Source of the DNA: Clostridiales bacterium
GTDB lineage: Bacteria; Bacillota; Clostridia; Christensenellales; UBA1242
Assembly (NCBI GenBank): GCA_003524095.1
Contig: DOEE01000003.1
Span: 429,595-457,189 of the forward strand
DNA: 27,595 nucleotides
Direction of reading: 5' to 3'
The notes beneath the pieces are model-generated. The model made no database searches and was not told where the DNA came from. It saw only the letters and a program-made list of their open reading frames with translations. Positions 13,169 to 21,315 of this stretch are shown in pieces. A program made the translations under genes and the position numbers. The number at the start of each line of letters is the position of its first letter. The first letter of the stretch is position 1.

Positions 13169-15808
13169 ATGCAAAAGAAATATGTTTATTTGTTTAGCGA
13201 AGGTAACGCTAAAATGAGAGAACTACTTGGCGGAAAAGGTGCTAACTTGGCAGAAATGACAAATTTAGGTTTGCCTGTTCCACAAGGTTTCACTATTTCA
13301 ACTGAAGCCTGCACTCAATACTACGAAGATGGTAGACAAATTAATGCAGATATTCAAAGAGAAATAATGGAGAATATCGAAAAGATGGAAAAAATCACTG
13401 GCAAAAAGTTCGGTGACAAAGAAAACCCACTTCTTGTATCTGTAAGGTCTGGTGCTAGAGCATCTATGCCGGGAATGATGGATACAATCCTTAACTTGGG
13501 TCTTAACGAAGATGTTGTTGAAGTTATTTCAGCTAAATCCGGTAATCCAAGATGGGCTTGGGACTGTTACAGAAGATTTATTCAAATGTTCAGTGACGTT
13601 GTTATGGAAGTTGGCAAAAAATACTTCGAAAAACTTATCGACCAAATGAAAGAAAGAAAGGGTGTAGTTTACGATGTAGATTTGACTGCTGACGACCTAA
13701 AAGAACTCGCTTATGAATTTAAGCAAGAATACAAAACTCAATTAGGAAAAGATTTCCCTAATGATCCTAAGGAACAATTATTTGAAGCTATCAAAGCTGT
13801 ATTCCGTTCTTGGGATAATCCACGTGCTAATATCTATCGTATGGATCACGACATTCCTTATTCTTGGGGAACTGCTGTAAACGTTCAAATGATGGCTTTT
13901 GGTAACATGGGCGAGACTTCTGGTACTGGTGTTGCGTTTACTCGTAATCCTGCTACTGGTGAAAAAGGTCTTATGGGCGAATTTTTGATGAATGCACAAG
14001 GTGAAGACGTTGTTGCTGGTGTTAGAACTCCTATGCCTATTTCAAAAATGGCTGAAATTATGCCTGATGTTTATGACCAATTCTTGGAAATCTGTAACAA
14101 ACTAGAAAGTCATTATAGAGATATGCAAGATATGGAATTTACTATCGAAGATAGACATCTATATATGCTTCAAACAAGAAATGGTAAGAGAACAGCTGCT
14201 GCTGCTATAAGAATCGCTTGTGATTTGATTGATGAAGGAATGATTTCTGAAGAAGAAGCATTGATGCAAATTGATGCTAAATCTCTAGATATGCTTCTTC
14301 ACCCACAATTTGACACAGTTGCGCTTAAGAATGCAGACAAAGAAAATGTTGTAGGCAAGGGTATTGCTGCATCTCCAGGTGCTGCAACTGGTAAAATCGT
14401 GTTTACAGCTGAAGACGCTGTTGTTCATGGCAAAAACAAAGAAAAAGTTGTTCTTGTTAGACTTGAAACTAGCCCAGAAGATATTGAAGGTATGAAATAT
14501 GCTCAAGGTATTCTTACTGTTCGTGGCGGTCAAACATCTCACGCAGCAGTTGTTGCTCGTGGCATGGGTACATGTTGTGTTTCTGGTTGTGGAGACATCA
14601 AGATGGACGAAGAAAACAAACAATTTACTCTAAGTGGTCAAACTTTCCACGAAGGAGACTATATCTCTCTTGATGGTACAACTGGTAAGATTTACAATTG
14701 TGAAATCAAGACTGTTCCAGCTGACCCAAATAGTGGTTACTTTGGAAGAATTATGAGACTTGCTGACAAGTACAAAAAACTTGGCGTTAGAACAAACGCA
14801 GATACTCCAAACGATGCTAAACGTGCCGAAGAACTAGGCGCTCAAGGTATTGGTCTATGTCGTACTGAGCATATGTTCTTTGACCCACAAAGAATTGGTG
14901 CATTTAGAGAAATGATTTGTTCAGATACTAAGGAAGAAAGAGAAGTTGCTTTAAACAAAATCGAACCTATGCAACAAGCAGACTTTGAAGCTTTGATGGA
15001 AGCACTCAAAGGTATGCCAGTTTGTATCAGATTCCTAGACCCACCACTTCATGAGTTCGTTCCAACCGAAGCTCAAGATATTGAAGCTTTGGCAAAAGCA
15101 AAAGGCAAAACTGTTGCTCAAATCAAACAATATATTACAGACCTTCATGAAGTTAACCCAATGATGGGACACCGTGGATGTAGACTTACAGTTACTTATC
15201 CAGAAATCGCTGTTATGCAAACCAAAGCAGTAATCAAAGCTGCTATCAATGTTCAAAAGAATCATCCAGATTGGAACGTAGTTCCAGAAATTATGATTCC
15301 ACTTGTTGGCGAAGTAAAAGAACTTGCTTTTGTTAAAAAGACAGTTGTTGAAACTGCTGACGCTATTATCAAAGCTAGCGGTGTTGAACTTAAATATCAA
15401 GTTGGAACAATGATTGAAATCCCACGTGCTGCCCTTACTGCAGACGAAATTGCAAAAGAAGCTGAATTCTTCTGCTTTGGTACAAACGACTTGACTCAAA
15501 TGACATTTGGTTTCAGCCGTGACGATGCTGGCAAATTCTTGCCATCTTACTATGCAAACAAGATTTACGAATCTGACCCATTTGCTAGACTTGACACAAT
15601 TGGTGTTGGCAAACTTATGGATATGGCAGTTAAACTAGGCAAAGGCACTCGTCCACAACTTCACTGCGGTATTTGTGGTGAACATGGTGGTGACCCAAGT
15701 TCTATTGAATTCTGTCATAAGATTGGTCTTGACTATGTAAGTTGTTCTCCATATAGAGTACCTATCGCAAGACTTGCAGCCGCTCAAGCAGCAATCAGAA
15801 ATAAATAA
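13169..15808 (+). CDS. ppdK: Pyruvate phosphate dikinase
   Basis: A cytoplasmic enzyme interconverting PEP + AMP + PPi with pyruvate + ATP + Pi; in many anaerobes it can act in glycolysis and save ATP. At 879 aa it is full length. The N-terminal ATP-grasp domain has LGGKGANLAEMT (20-31). The phosphohistidine domain carries H458 in GGQTSHAAVV. The PEP-binding TIM barrel ends with GTNDLTQMTFG and the catalytic cysteine, near C836 in HCGICGEHGGD. AAAGGAG lies just before the ATG. The gene has its own promoter and terminator. Codon use is richer in GGT, GCT, CGT and AAC than in neighbouring genes, typical of strong expression. Confidence 0.97.
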   Translation: MQKKYVYLFSEGNAKMRELLGGKGANLAEMTNLGLPVPQGFTISTEACTQYYEDGRQINADIQREIMENIEKMEKITGKKFGDKENPLLVSVRSGARASMPGMMDTILNLGLNEDVVEVISAKSGNPRWAWDCYRRFIQMFSDVVMEVGKKYFEKLIDQMKERKGVVYDVDLTADDLKELAYEFKQEYKTQLGKDFPNDPKEQLFEAIKAVFRSWDNPRANIYRMDHDIPYSWGTAVNVQMMAFGNMGETSGTGVAFTRNPATGEKGLMGEFLMNAQGEDVVAGVRTPMPISKMAEIMPDVYDQFLEICNKLESHYRDMQDMEFTIEDRHLYMLQTRNGKRTAAAAIRIACDLIDEGMISEEEALMQIDAKSLDMLLHPQFDTVALKNADKENVVGKGIAASPGAATGKIVFTAEDAVVHGKNKEKVVLVRLETSPEDIEGMKYAQGILTVRGGQTSHAAVVARGMGTCCVSGCGDIKMDEENKQFTLSGQTFHEGDYISLDGTTGKIYNCEIKTVPADPNSGYFGRIMRLADKYKKLGVRTNADTPNDAKRAEELGAQGIGLCRTEHMFFDPQRIGAFREMICSDTKEEREVALNKIEPMQQADFEALMEALKGMPVCIRFLDPPLHEFVPTEAQDIEALAKAKGKTVAQIKQYITDLHEVNPMMGHRGCRLTVTYPEIAVMQTKAVIKAAINVQKNHPDWNVVPEIMIPLVGEVKELAFVKKTVVETADAIIKASGVELKYQVGTMIEIPRAALTADEIAKEAEFFCFGTNDLTQMTFGFSRDDAGKFLPSYYANKIYESDPFARLDTIGVGKLMDMAVKLGKGTRPQLHCGICGEHGGDPSSIEFCHKIGLDYVSCSPYRVPIARLAAAQAAIRNK

Positions 15809-15815
15809 TAATATA

Positions 15816-15846
15816 AATAGTCAAGCCTTTGCTTGGCTATTTTTTG
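15816..15846 (+). terminator. Intrinsic terminator after ppdK
   Basis: ATAGTCAAGC (15817-15826), CTTT loop, GCTTGGCTAT (15831-15840), one G-U pair, followed by T-run. Confidence 0.9.
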
Positions 15847-15861
15847 CACTAAAAATATCAA

Positions 15862-15888
15862 AAATAATTAATCGCCAATTAATTATTT
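15862..15888. repeat. 11-bp perfect inverted repeat
   Basis: AAATAATTAAT (15862-15872), CGCCA loop, ATTAATTATTT (15878-15888). AT-only arms, no long U-run. It lies between the ppdK terminator and the next promoter. Confidence 0.7.
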
Positions 15889-15906
15889 AAATTTAATGTA
15901 AAATAT

Positions 15907-15935
15907 TTGTTAAACAAATTTTTATTTGATATAAT
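15907..15935 (+). promoter_or_regulatory. SigA-type extended -10 promoter of the small membrane gene
   Basis: TTGTTA (15907-15912), 17-bp spacer, TATAAT (15930-15935), with TG at 15927-15928. ATTTGT-TAA-ACAAAT (15905-15919), an inverted repeat, covers the -35. Confidence 0.8.
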
Positions 15936-15965
15936 ATAATAAGTATTAGATTAGGGGGAAATGTT

Positions 15966-16220
15966 ATGTACAAAAAATCTAAAGCACAAATTATTTGCGA
16001 TGCTATTTGTGGTATACTTATGCTTGCTTCAATTCTTGTGTTTATCTTAGTTGGAATTTTTGCAAATATTTGGCACCCAACTTGGATTGTTATTCCTTGT
16101 AGCGGAATTGTTTGTGGTATTGTATCAATTTCTATAAATACATATGCAAATTTGCATACCGAAACACCAAAAACTGAAGACAAGAGCGGAGATAAAAAAG
16201 ATAAATCTACAAGCAAATAA
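15966..16220 (+). CDS. Small two-helix membrane protein, 84 aa
   Basis: Two hydrophobic helices (about 8-31 and 39-57) are joined by the short loop NIWHPTW. The tail (62-84) is polar and rich in Lys, Asp, Thr and Ser, probably cytoplasmic. The WHPTWIVIP turn resembles small clostridial membrane proteins I remember as uncharacterised. AGGGGG (15953-15958) is 7 nt before the ATG; an ATG five bases upstream is in another frame. It has its own strong promoter and terminator, so it is a one-gene unit. The function is unknown. Confidence 0.75.
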   Translation: MYKKSKAQIICDAICGILMLASILVFILVGIFANIWHPTWIVIPCSGIVCGIVSISINTYANLHTETPKTEDKSGDKKDKSTSK

Positions 16221-16234
16221 TTTAGATAAATAAG

Positions 16235-16264
16235 TTGACTAGCGCGTGGCTAGTTAATTTTTTT
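16235..16264 (+). terminator. Intrinsic terminator after the small membrane gene
   Basis: TTGACTAGC (16235-16243), GCGTG loop, GCTAGTTAA (16249-16257), then seven T. Confidence 0.9.
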
Positions 16265-16303
16265 GTGTAAATTGCAAAAAAAATTTTAAATAAAAAAAGG
16301 ATA

Positions 16304-16335
16304 TTGACAATTTTTTGCGTATTAATTAGTAGAAT
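16304..16335 (+). promoter_or_regulatory. Candidate promoter of the dnaG-rpoD operon
   Basis: Perfect TTGACA (16304-16309). The best -10 is TAGAAT (16330-16335), but 20 bp away; TAGTAG at 17 bp (16327-16332) is the alternative. Placement about 20 bp before dnaG supports a promoter. Confidence 0.6.
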
Positions 16336-16352
16336 TTTTGTGAGGTGTACGA

Positions 16353-18134
16353 TTGGATAAAGGTTTTTCTCAAGATTTTATAGAAAAATTAAAGCAAAAT
16401 AACGACATAGTTACAACAATTTCAAAGTACATAAACGTTACTCGCAAGGGCAAAACTTGGTGGGCTTGTTGTCCTTTCCACTTTGAAAAAACACCATCTT
16501 TTGCTATTAACGAAATTGAACAATATTATCATTGTTTTGGTTGTGGTGCGAGTGGAGATGTTATTAACTTTGTTTGCAAATATGAATCTCTTGATTTTTA
16601 TGATGCGTGCAAAAAACTTGCTGAATATGCAAACATGGAACTTCCCGAATACCATAATGATGATAACTTGATTAAACTTAAGAAAAAACGTGATAGAATT
16701 TATAACTTGTTAGTTGATGCAGCAAAGTATTATTATGGTAATCTCAAAAAACCCGAAGCGACTCCCGCACTTGAATACTTGGCATCACGAAAACTTGATA
16801 TGAGTATTATCAAAGAATATGGAATTGGTTATAGCATAGGTTGGCATGATATTGTTACGCATCTAAAGAGCCTTGGATACACCGAAGACGAAATGATTGA
16901 TGCGGGTGTTTGTGATAGATATGAGGGTGGCAAAATATCTGATGCTTATGGAAAACGAATAATATTTCCAATTTTCAATTTGATGGGGAATGTTGTAGGA
17001 TTTAGCGGGAGAGTTATTGGCAAGGCTGATTTTGCTAAATACAAAAATACCGCACAGACTCTTGTGTTTGACAAAAGTAGTTTGATTTATGGAATAAATG
17101 AAATCAAAAAAGCCAAAAAACAAGGTGTACTCAAAGAAATCGTAATTGTTGAAGGTCAAATGGATGTCATATCTCTATACAAGAGCGGTGTTCAAAATGC
17201 GGTTGCTTGTATGGGAACAGCATTAACTGCCAGTCATGCTAAAAACTTGAAACGTTTTGCCGACAAAGTTATTCTTTGTTTTGACGGGGATAATGCGGGC
17301 AAAAAGGCAACACTCAGAAGTATTGAAATACTAGTAAATGCCGGTTTGCTTGTGTATGTTGTAACAATTCCAGATGGCAAAGACCCAGATGAGTTTGTAA
17401 ATGCTTTTGGAAAGTCTGCTTGGGACGAAATGCTAAGTAATGGACTGTATTGGGTGGAGTTTTTGATAAAGGACTTTGCAAGTAATTACGATTTGAGCAA
17501 GCCCGAACAAAAGACAAAATTTATAGCCGATGCACTTAATGTTATTAAGTCACTTGGAAGCGAAAGTGAACAAGAGATTTATCTCAAAATGGTTCAGCAA
17601 ATGACAAATATTAATATTAGCGTTCTCAAGAGTGATTTGACTAAACTTGGAACTCAAAACGTAACTCAAGAAGACATAGTTGAAACTGTTGATAACAAAA
17701 TAAACCTAAAAGAAAATTCTTATGTTAAATCTGTTAAGTTTATAATAGCATCACTGCTTTACAAAAAAGATTATGCCAAACTTGACGATAGAATTATATC
17801 TAACTTGTATAATTCCGATTATGTCAAGATTTATAAATATATAGAGAATGAATATCAAAATAACCGCAAGCCAATTGTGAGCAAATTATTTGATATGTTT
17901 GATGTTGAAAATACATCTGATATATATGATATTGTCAACTACAACTTTGTTGCTGGTGACGATAATAACAAGCACTTTGAAGATTGCTTGAATATTCTTA
18001 TTAAGACTGGGCTTAGTAGTCAGATAGATAGTTTGACCGCCAAACTAGCAAAAGTAAGCGATAATAATGAAAGAATGGAAATAATGCAAGAAATCAAAAA
18101 ATTAATCGCAGAAAAAAACAATAGGGGAAAATAA
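16353..18134 (+). CDS. dnaG: DNA primase
   Basis: Synthesises RNA primers at the replication fork. At 593 aa it is a normal bacterial primase. The N-terminal CHC2 zinc finger uses C40, H43, C61 and C64. The TOPRIM domain has E267 in IVEGQMDVISL and DGDNAGKK (311-318), then KDPDEFV (343-349). The C-terminal third (about 430-593) is the less conserved helicase-binding region. The start is TTG, with GAGGTG (16342-16347) upstream. The stop overlaps the rpoD ATG by one base (TAATG), giving the usual macromolecular-synthesis operon without rpsU. Confidence 0.96.
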   Translation: MDKGFSQDFIEKLKQNNDIVTTISKYINVTRKGKTWWACCPFHFEKTPSFAINEIEQYYHCFGCGASGDVINFVCKYESLDFYDACKKLAEYANMELPEYHNDDNLIKLKKKRDRIYNLLVDAAKYYYGNLKKPEATPALEYLASRKLDMSIIKEYGIGYSIGWHDIVTHLKSLGYTEDEMIDAGVCDRYEGGKISDAYGKRIIFPIFNLMGNVVGFSGRVIGKADFAKYKNTAQTLVFDKSSLIYGINEIKKAKKQGVLKEIVIVEGQMDVISLYKSGVQNAVACMGTALTASHAKNLKRFADKVILCFDGDNAGKKATLRSIEILVNAGLLVYVVTIPDGKDPDEFVNAFGKSAWDEMLSNGLYWVEFLIKDFASNYDLSKPEQKTKFIADALNVIKSLGSESEQEIYLKMVQQMTNINISVLKSDLTKLGTQNVTQEDIVETVDNKINLKENSYVKSVKFIIASLLYKKDYAKLDDRIISNLYNSDYVKIYKYIENEYQNNRKPIVSKLFDMFDVENTSDIYDIVNYNFVAGDDNNKHFEDCLNILIKTGLSSQIDSLTAKLAKVSDNNERMEIMQEIKKLIAEKNNRGK

Positions 18135-19189
18135 TGAATAATTTAGATGAAGAAATTGAGAAGATTATAAAAGATGCAAGCAAGGAAGGAAATACAATAA
18201 CCGAAGAAGATTTGGGAGAAAGACTTATTAACTATGAACTTTCTGTCGAAGAACTCAAAGAAGTCAAAGATAGACTAGAAGAAGAAGGAATTACAGTTGA
18301 GCCACCAGTTGACGAAGTAATTAAGGACGAAGAACTCAAAAGTCTAATTAGTGATGTCAAAGTTGACGACCCAGTTAAAATGTATCTTAAGGATATTGGA
18401 CAAGCACAACTACTTACTCCCGAACAAGAAGTAGAACTTGCCAAAAAAATAATTGAGGGCGACGAAAGAGCCAAAAAAGAATTGTCCGAAAGAAACCTAA
18501 AACTAGTAGTTAGTATTGCAAAAAAGTATGTTAATCGTAGTTCTATGCAATTTCTTGACCTTATTCAAGAAGGAAACTTGGGACTTTTAAAAGCAGTTGA
18601 AAAGTTTGATTACACCAAAGGATTTAGATTTTCGACCTATGCTACTTGGTGGATTAGACAATCCATAACTAGAGCCATTGCCGACCAGGCAAGAACTATT
18701 AGAATTCCAGTACATATGGTAGAAACTATACATAGACTTTCGCGTGTTAGCAAACAACTTATGCAAGAACTTGGCAGAGACCCAACGAATGCTGAGATTG
18801 CTGAACGCATGGGACTAAGTGAAAATAGAGTAATTGAAATTCAAAAAATTGCCCAAGACCCAGTATCATTAGAAAGCCCTGTAGGCGAAGAAGACGAAAG
18901 TAGAATAAGTGACTTTGTTGAAGACGAAAGCATCAAATCTCCAACAGACAATGCTGCACAAGATATTTTGAAAACACAACTTTTTCAAGTTATTGAAACC
19001 TTAACCCCAAGAGAACAAAAGGTTATAAGACTAAGATACGGACTAGATGACAGTCACCCTAGAACTTTGGAAGAAGTGGGCAAAGAATTTAATGTTACAA
19101 GAGAAAGAATTCGTCAAATCGAAGCCAAAGCCCTAAGAAAACTTAGACATCCAAATCGTAGCAAAAAGTTGCAAGATTTTTATGAATAA
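18134..19189 (+). CDS. rpoD: RNA polymerase primary sigma factor SigA (RpoD)
   Basis: The housekeeping sigma factor that directs RNA polymerase to TTGACA/TATAAT promoters, many of which are readable in this window. 351 aa. An acidic region-1.1-like N-terminus (1-70) is followed by DPVKMYLKDIGQ (region 1.2), NLKLVVSIAKKYV, the region 2 FRFSTYATWWIRQSI segment, region 3 (RIPVHMVETI), and region 4.2 with TLEEVGKEFNVTRERIRQIE. AGGGGA overlaps the dnaG end just upstream. It ends TAT-GAA-TAA, overlapping trmK by 8 bp. Confidence 0.97.
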   Translation: MNNLDEEIEKIIKDASKEGNTITEEDLGERLINYELSVEELKEVKDRLEEEGITVEPPVDEVIKDEELKSLISDVKVDDPVKMYLKDIGQAQLLTPEQEVELAKKIIEGDERAKKELSERNLKLVVSIAKKYVNRSSMQFLDLIQEGNLGLLKAVEKFDYTKGFRFSTYATWWIRQSITRAIADQARTIRIPVHMVETIHRLSRVSKQLMQELGRDPTNAEIAERMGLSENRVIEIQKIAQDPVSLESPVGEEDESRISDFVEDESIKSPTDNAAQDILKTQLFQVIETLTPREQKVIRLRYGLDDSHPRTLEEVGKEFNVTRERIRQIEAKALRKLRHPNRSKKLQDFYE

Positions 19190-19844
19190 ACTATCTTTTA
19201 GACTAGAATTTATTTCAAGTCTTGTTGACGAAAGAATTATAGCGGATGTTGGTTGTGACCATGGAAAATTGGTTCGTAAGCTTTTTGACGAAAATAAAAT
19301 CGATTTTGCATACGTTTCGGATATAAGCAGGGGTAGTCTTCAAAAAGCGATTGATTTGTTGAAAGACAAAAAGGACAAAATCAAAGCGATTTGTTGCGAT
19401 GGACTTAGTGGCTATGACGAAAGTAAAATCGATGAATGTATTATTGCTGGAATGGGCGGATATGAAATTTTGAACATTATCAAAAATTCAAAGGTTGATA
19501 TTCAAAAATATATTCTAGCACCACAACACGATAATCTTGTTCTCAAGGAATATCTAATAAATAATCAATACAAAATTACTTTTGATATTATTATCAAAGA
19601 CAAAAATAAGTTCTACAATATTATTAAATGTGAAAAGTGTAATAATCCAGATAAATTGTCTGAATTTGAACTATGGTTTGGAAAAGATAATTTTGAAAAT
19701 AGTTATAGTGCTATAAAAGATTATGTTGAAAATAATCTTATTAAACTTTATTTAATCAAACAAAATCAAAAAACAATAGATGCAAAAGTGGAAAAGAGTA
19801 TAATGCTTTTTGAAAAAGCAAAAAAGGAATTGAATTATGAATAA
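19182..19844 (+). CDS. trmK: tRNA (adenine22-N1)-methyltransferase TrmK
   Basis: Makes m1A22 in tRNA using SAM. 220 aa. The SAM motif DVGCDHG is at 22-28, and IIAGMGGYEIL follows in the middle of the Rossmann domain; APQHDN matches the conserved PQ-x2 segment of the family. The C-terminal 70 residues are Lys-rich and helical. It overlaps rpoD by 8 bp without a clear ribosome-binding site, implying coupling. In Bacillus trmK (yqfN) also follows rpoD (sigA), but nif3/yqfO, its usual next neighbour, is replaced here by a zinc-ribbon gene. Confidence 0.9.
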   Translation: MNKLSFRLEFISSLVDERIIADVGCDHGKLVRKLFDENKIDFAYVSDISRGSLQKAIDLLKDKKDKIKAICCDGLSGYDESKIDECIIAGMGGYEILNIIKNSKVDIQKYILAPQHDNLVLKEYLINNQYKITFDIIIKDKNKFYNIIKCEKCNNPDKLSEFELWFGKDNFENSYSAIKDYVENNLIKLYLIKQNQKTIDAKVEKSIMLFEKAKKELNYE

Positions 19845-20529
19845 AATACTAGAATATCAAAAATTAGACTTGGAACTAAACAAACTCAAAAAAGCCAATT
19901 TGAATAGTGCTGAAAAGAGTAATATGAACAAACTCAAAGGTTTTATAGTTGAAGCACATGATAAGGGTGTTAAACTAGAAAATGATGCAAGTGACTTGCT
20001 TAACGACTATGAAAAACTAAAAAAACAATATGACGCTAATTCTCAAAAAATCCAAAAACTAATTAACAAAGATTTAAACACGGTTGAACTTGATGATGTA
20101 GACAGCATCTTGGCTACAATTAATTCACTTAGTAGCGAATTGTTCTTGTTGGAAAGAAACATTAATATAATTATCACAAAAATTAAATCTAGCCTAAAAG
20201 ATTTTGAGACAACAAAGAATAATATGATTAAAGCCAGAACAAAGTATAATGAATTCAAAGTTGCTTATGAAAAATCCATGAAATTGGTTGAGCCAAAACT
20301 CAAGGAAATCGAAGACAAAATGAAGACTTTGGAAGGGGAAATAGATGGTCAACTTTTAAACAAATACAAGACTATGAAAGCGGACAAAATCTTCCCAGTT
20401 TATGTTAGTTTTGACAATGGCCACTGTTCGGGTTGTAGAGTAGAAATTCCAACCGCTAGAGTTAACAAACTCAAAAATGAAGGCACGATTGTTTGTGAAC
20501 AATGTCATAGAATTATTTATATGAAATAA
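19837..20529 (+). CDS. Zinc-ribbon coiled-coil protein (C4-type)
   Basis: 230 aa. Residues 1-185 are strongly heptad-patterned with Lys, Glu, Asn and Leu, forming a long antiparallel coiled coil. The C-terminus is a four-cysteine zinc ribbon, C197-x2-C200 and C220-x2-C223, with SFDNGHCSGC and VCEQCHRI. This is the C4-type zinc-ribbon family found across Firmicutes and Actinobacteria beside nif3; its role is thought to involve nucleic acid or ribosome contact but is not settled. It overlaps trmK by 8 bp, preceded by AAGGA. Confidence 0.85.
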   Translation: MNKILEYQKLDLELNKLKKANLNSAEKSNMNKLKGFIVEAHDKGVKLENDASDLLNDYEKLKKQYDANSQKIQKLINKDLNTVELDDVDSILATINSLSSELFLLERNINIIITKIKSSLKDFETTKNNMIKARTKYNEFKVAYEKSMKLVEPKLKEIEDKMKTLEGEIDGQLLNKYKTMKADKIFPVYVSFDNGHCSGCRVEIPTARVNKLKNEGTIVCEQCHRIIYMK

Positions 20530-20530
20530 A

Positions 20531-20568
20531 GACAATAAATTGTCAAACATATTTATATTTGTTAAAAT
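20531..20568 (+). promoter_or_regulatory. SigA-type promoter of the site-2-protease gene, with inverted repeat
   Basis: TTGTCA (20540-20545), 17-bp spacer, TAAAAT (20563-20568). GACAAT-AA-ATTGTC (20531-20544) is a perfect 6-bp inverted repeat that runs through most of the -35. Confidence 0.75.
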
Positions 20569-20592
20569 ACTTATAAATTAAAAAAGGTTTTT

Positions 20593-21240
20593 ATGTTATT
20601 TTTGATTAATTCTTATCAAGGGTGGGACTTTGTAATAGTTTCACTAGCTTATATTTTAGTTATACTTATATCACTTAGTTTGCACGAATTTGGTCATGCT
20701 TTTGTTGCCTACCAATGTGGGGATATGACACCAAAAATGCAGGGAAGAGTAAGTCTAAATCCGCTTAAGCACATTGACACTATTGGCTTTGTTTGCTGTG
20801 CTGTTTTTGGCTTTGGCTGGGCAAAACCAGTTCAATTTAATTCGGATAATTTTAGAAATATCAAAAAAGGCATTGGACTTACAAGTATTGCTGGGATTTT
20901 TGTTAATTTGATACTTGGATTTTTTGGTTGTGGGTTTTTCTATTTGACTTTGCTTATTAGGTCTACAAGCATATTTGTATTATTTTTACAACAATTCTTT
21001 TACTTTATGTATTTTATAAATATTTGTTTGGCGGTATTTAATTTGCTTCCAATTTATCCTTTAGACGGATTTAAACTTGTTGAAAATTACACAAAGTATG
21101 ATAATCCCTATGTTAAATTTATGTATAGATATGGGTCAATTATTTTGTTAGTAGTGTTGTTGTTTTTGGATAGAATACTATTTAACTTAATTGCACTTAT
21201 ATCTACTCCAATTGAATTATTTTGGAGATTGTTCTTTTGA
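20593..21240 (+). CDS. Site-2-protease-like M50 metallopeptidase
   Basis: A 215-aa integral membrane zinc protease of the small YwhC/FtsH-independent S2P type. The catalytic HEFGH is H31-E32-H35 within the first helix pair. NPLKHID (56-62) and the third zinc ligand D158 in PIYPLDGFKL complete the active site. About six hydrophobic segments cover most of the chain. There is no PDZ or CBS domain. Substrate is unknown; such proteins cleave membrane-anchored regulators in other species. It has its own promoter, so despite its position before scpA it may be separately controlled. Confidence 0.9.
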   Translation: MLFLINSYQGWDFVIVSLAYILVILISLSLHEFGHAFVAYQCGDMTPKMQGRVSLNPLKHIDTIGFVCCAVFGFGWAKPVQFNSDNFRNIKKGIGLTSIAGIFVNLILGFFGCGFFYLTLLIRSTSIFVLFLQQFFYFMYFINICLAVFNLLPIYPLDGFKLVENYTKYDNPYVKFMYRYGSIILLVVLLFLDRILFNLIALISTPIELFWRLFF

Positions 21241-21315
21241 CAAAAATGCTAGGAAATTAGCGCTAGTCAAGATATTGCATAGTACTATGTAAAATAAATT
21301 TATGGAAAATTTTTT
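21241..21315. other. Palindrome-rich gap before scpA
   Basis: Holds three short dyads: GCTA-GGAAAT-TAGC (21248-21261), TAGCGCTA (21258-21265), and the perfect 12-bp CATAGTACTATG (21278-21289). No T-run and no convincing -35/-10 pair, so a terminator or promoter cannot be called. Confidence 0.6.

Noticed and set aside
15035..15499. Long minus-strand ORF (154 codons) opposite ppdK
   Set aside because: A shadow of the codon bias of ppdK; Phe/Ser/Asn-rich, no start signals.
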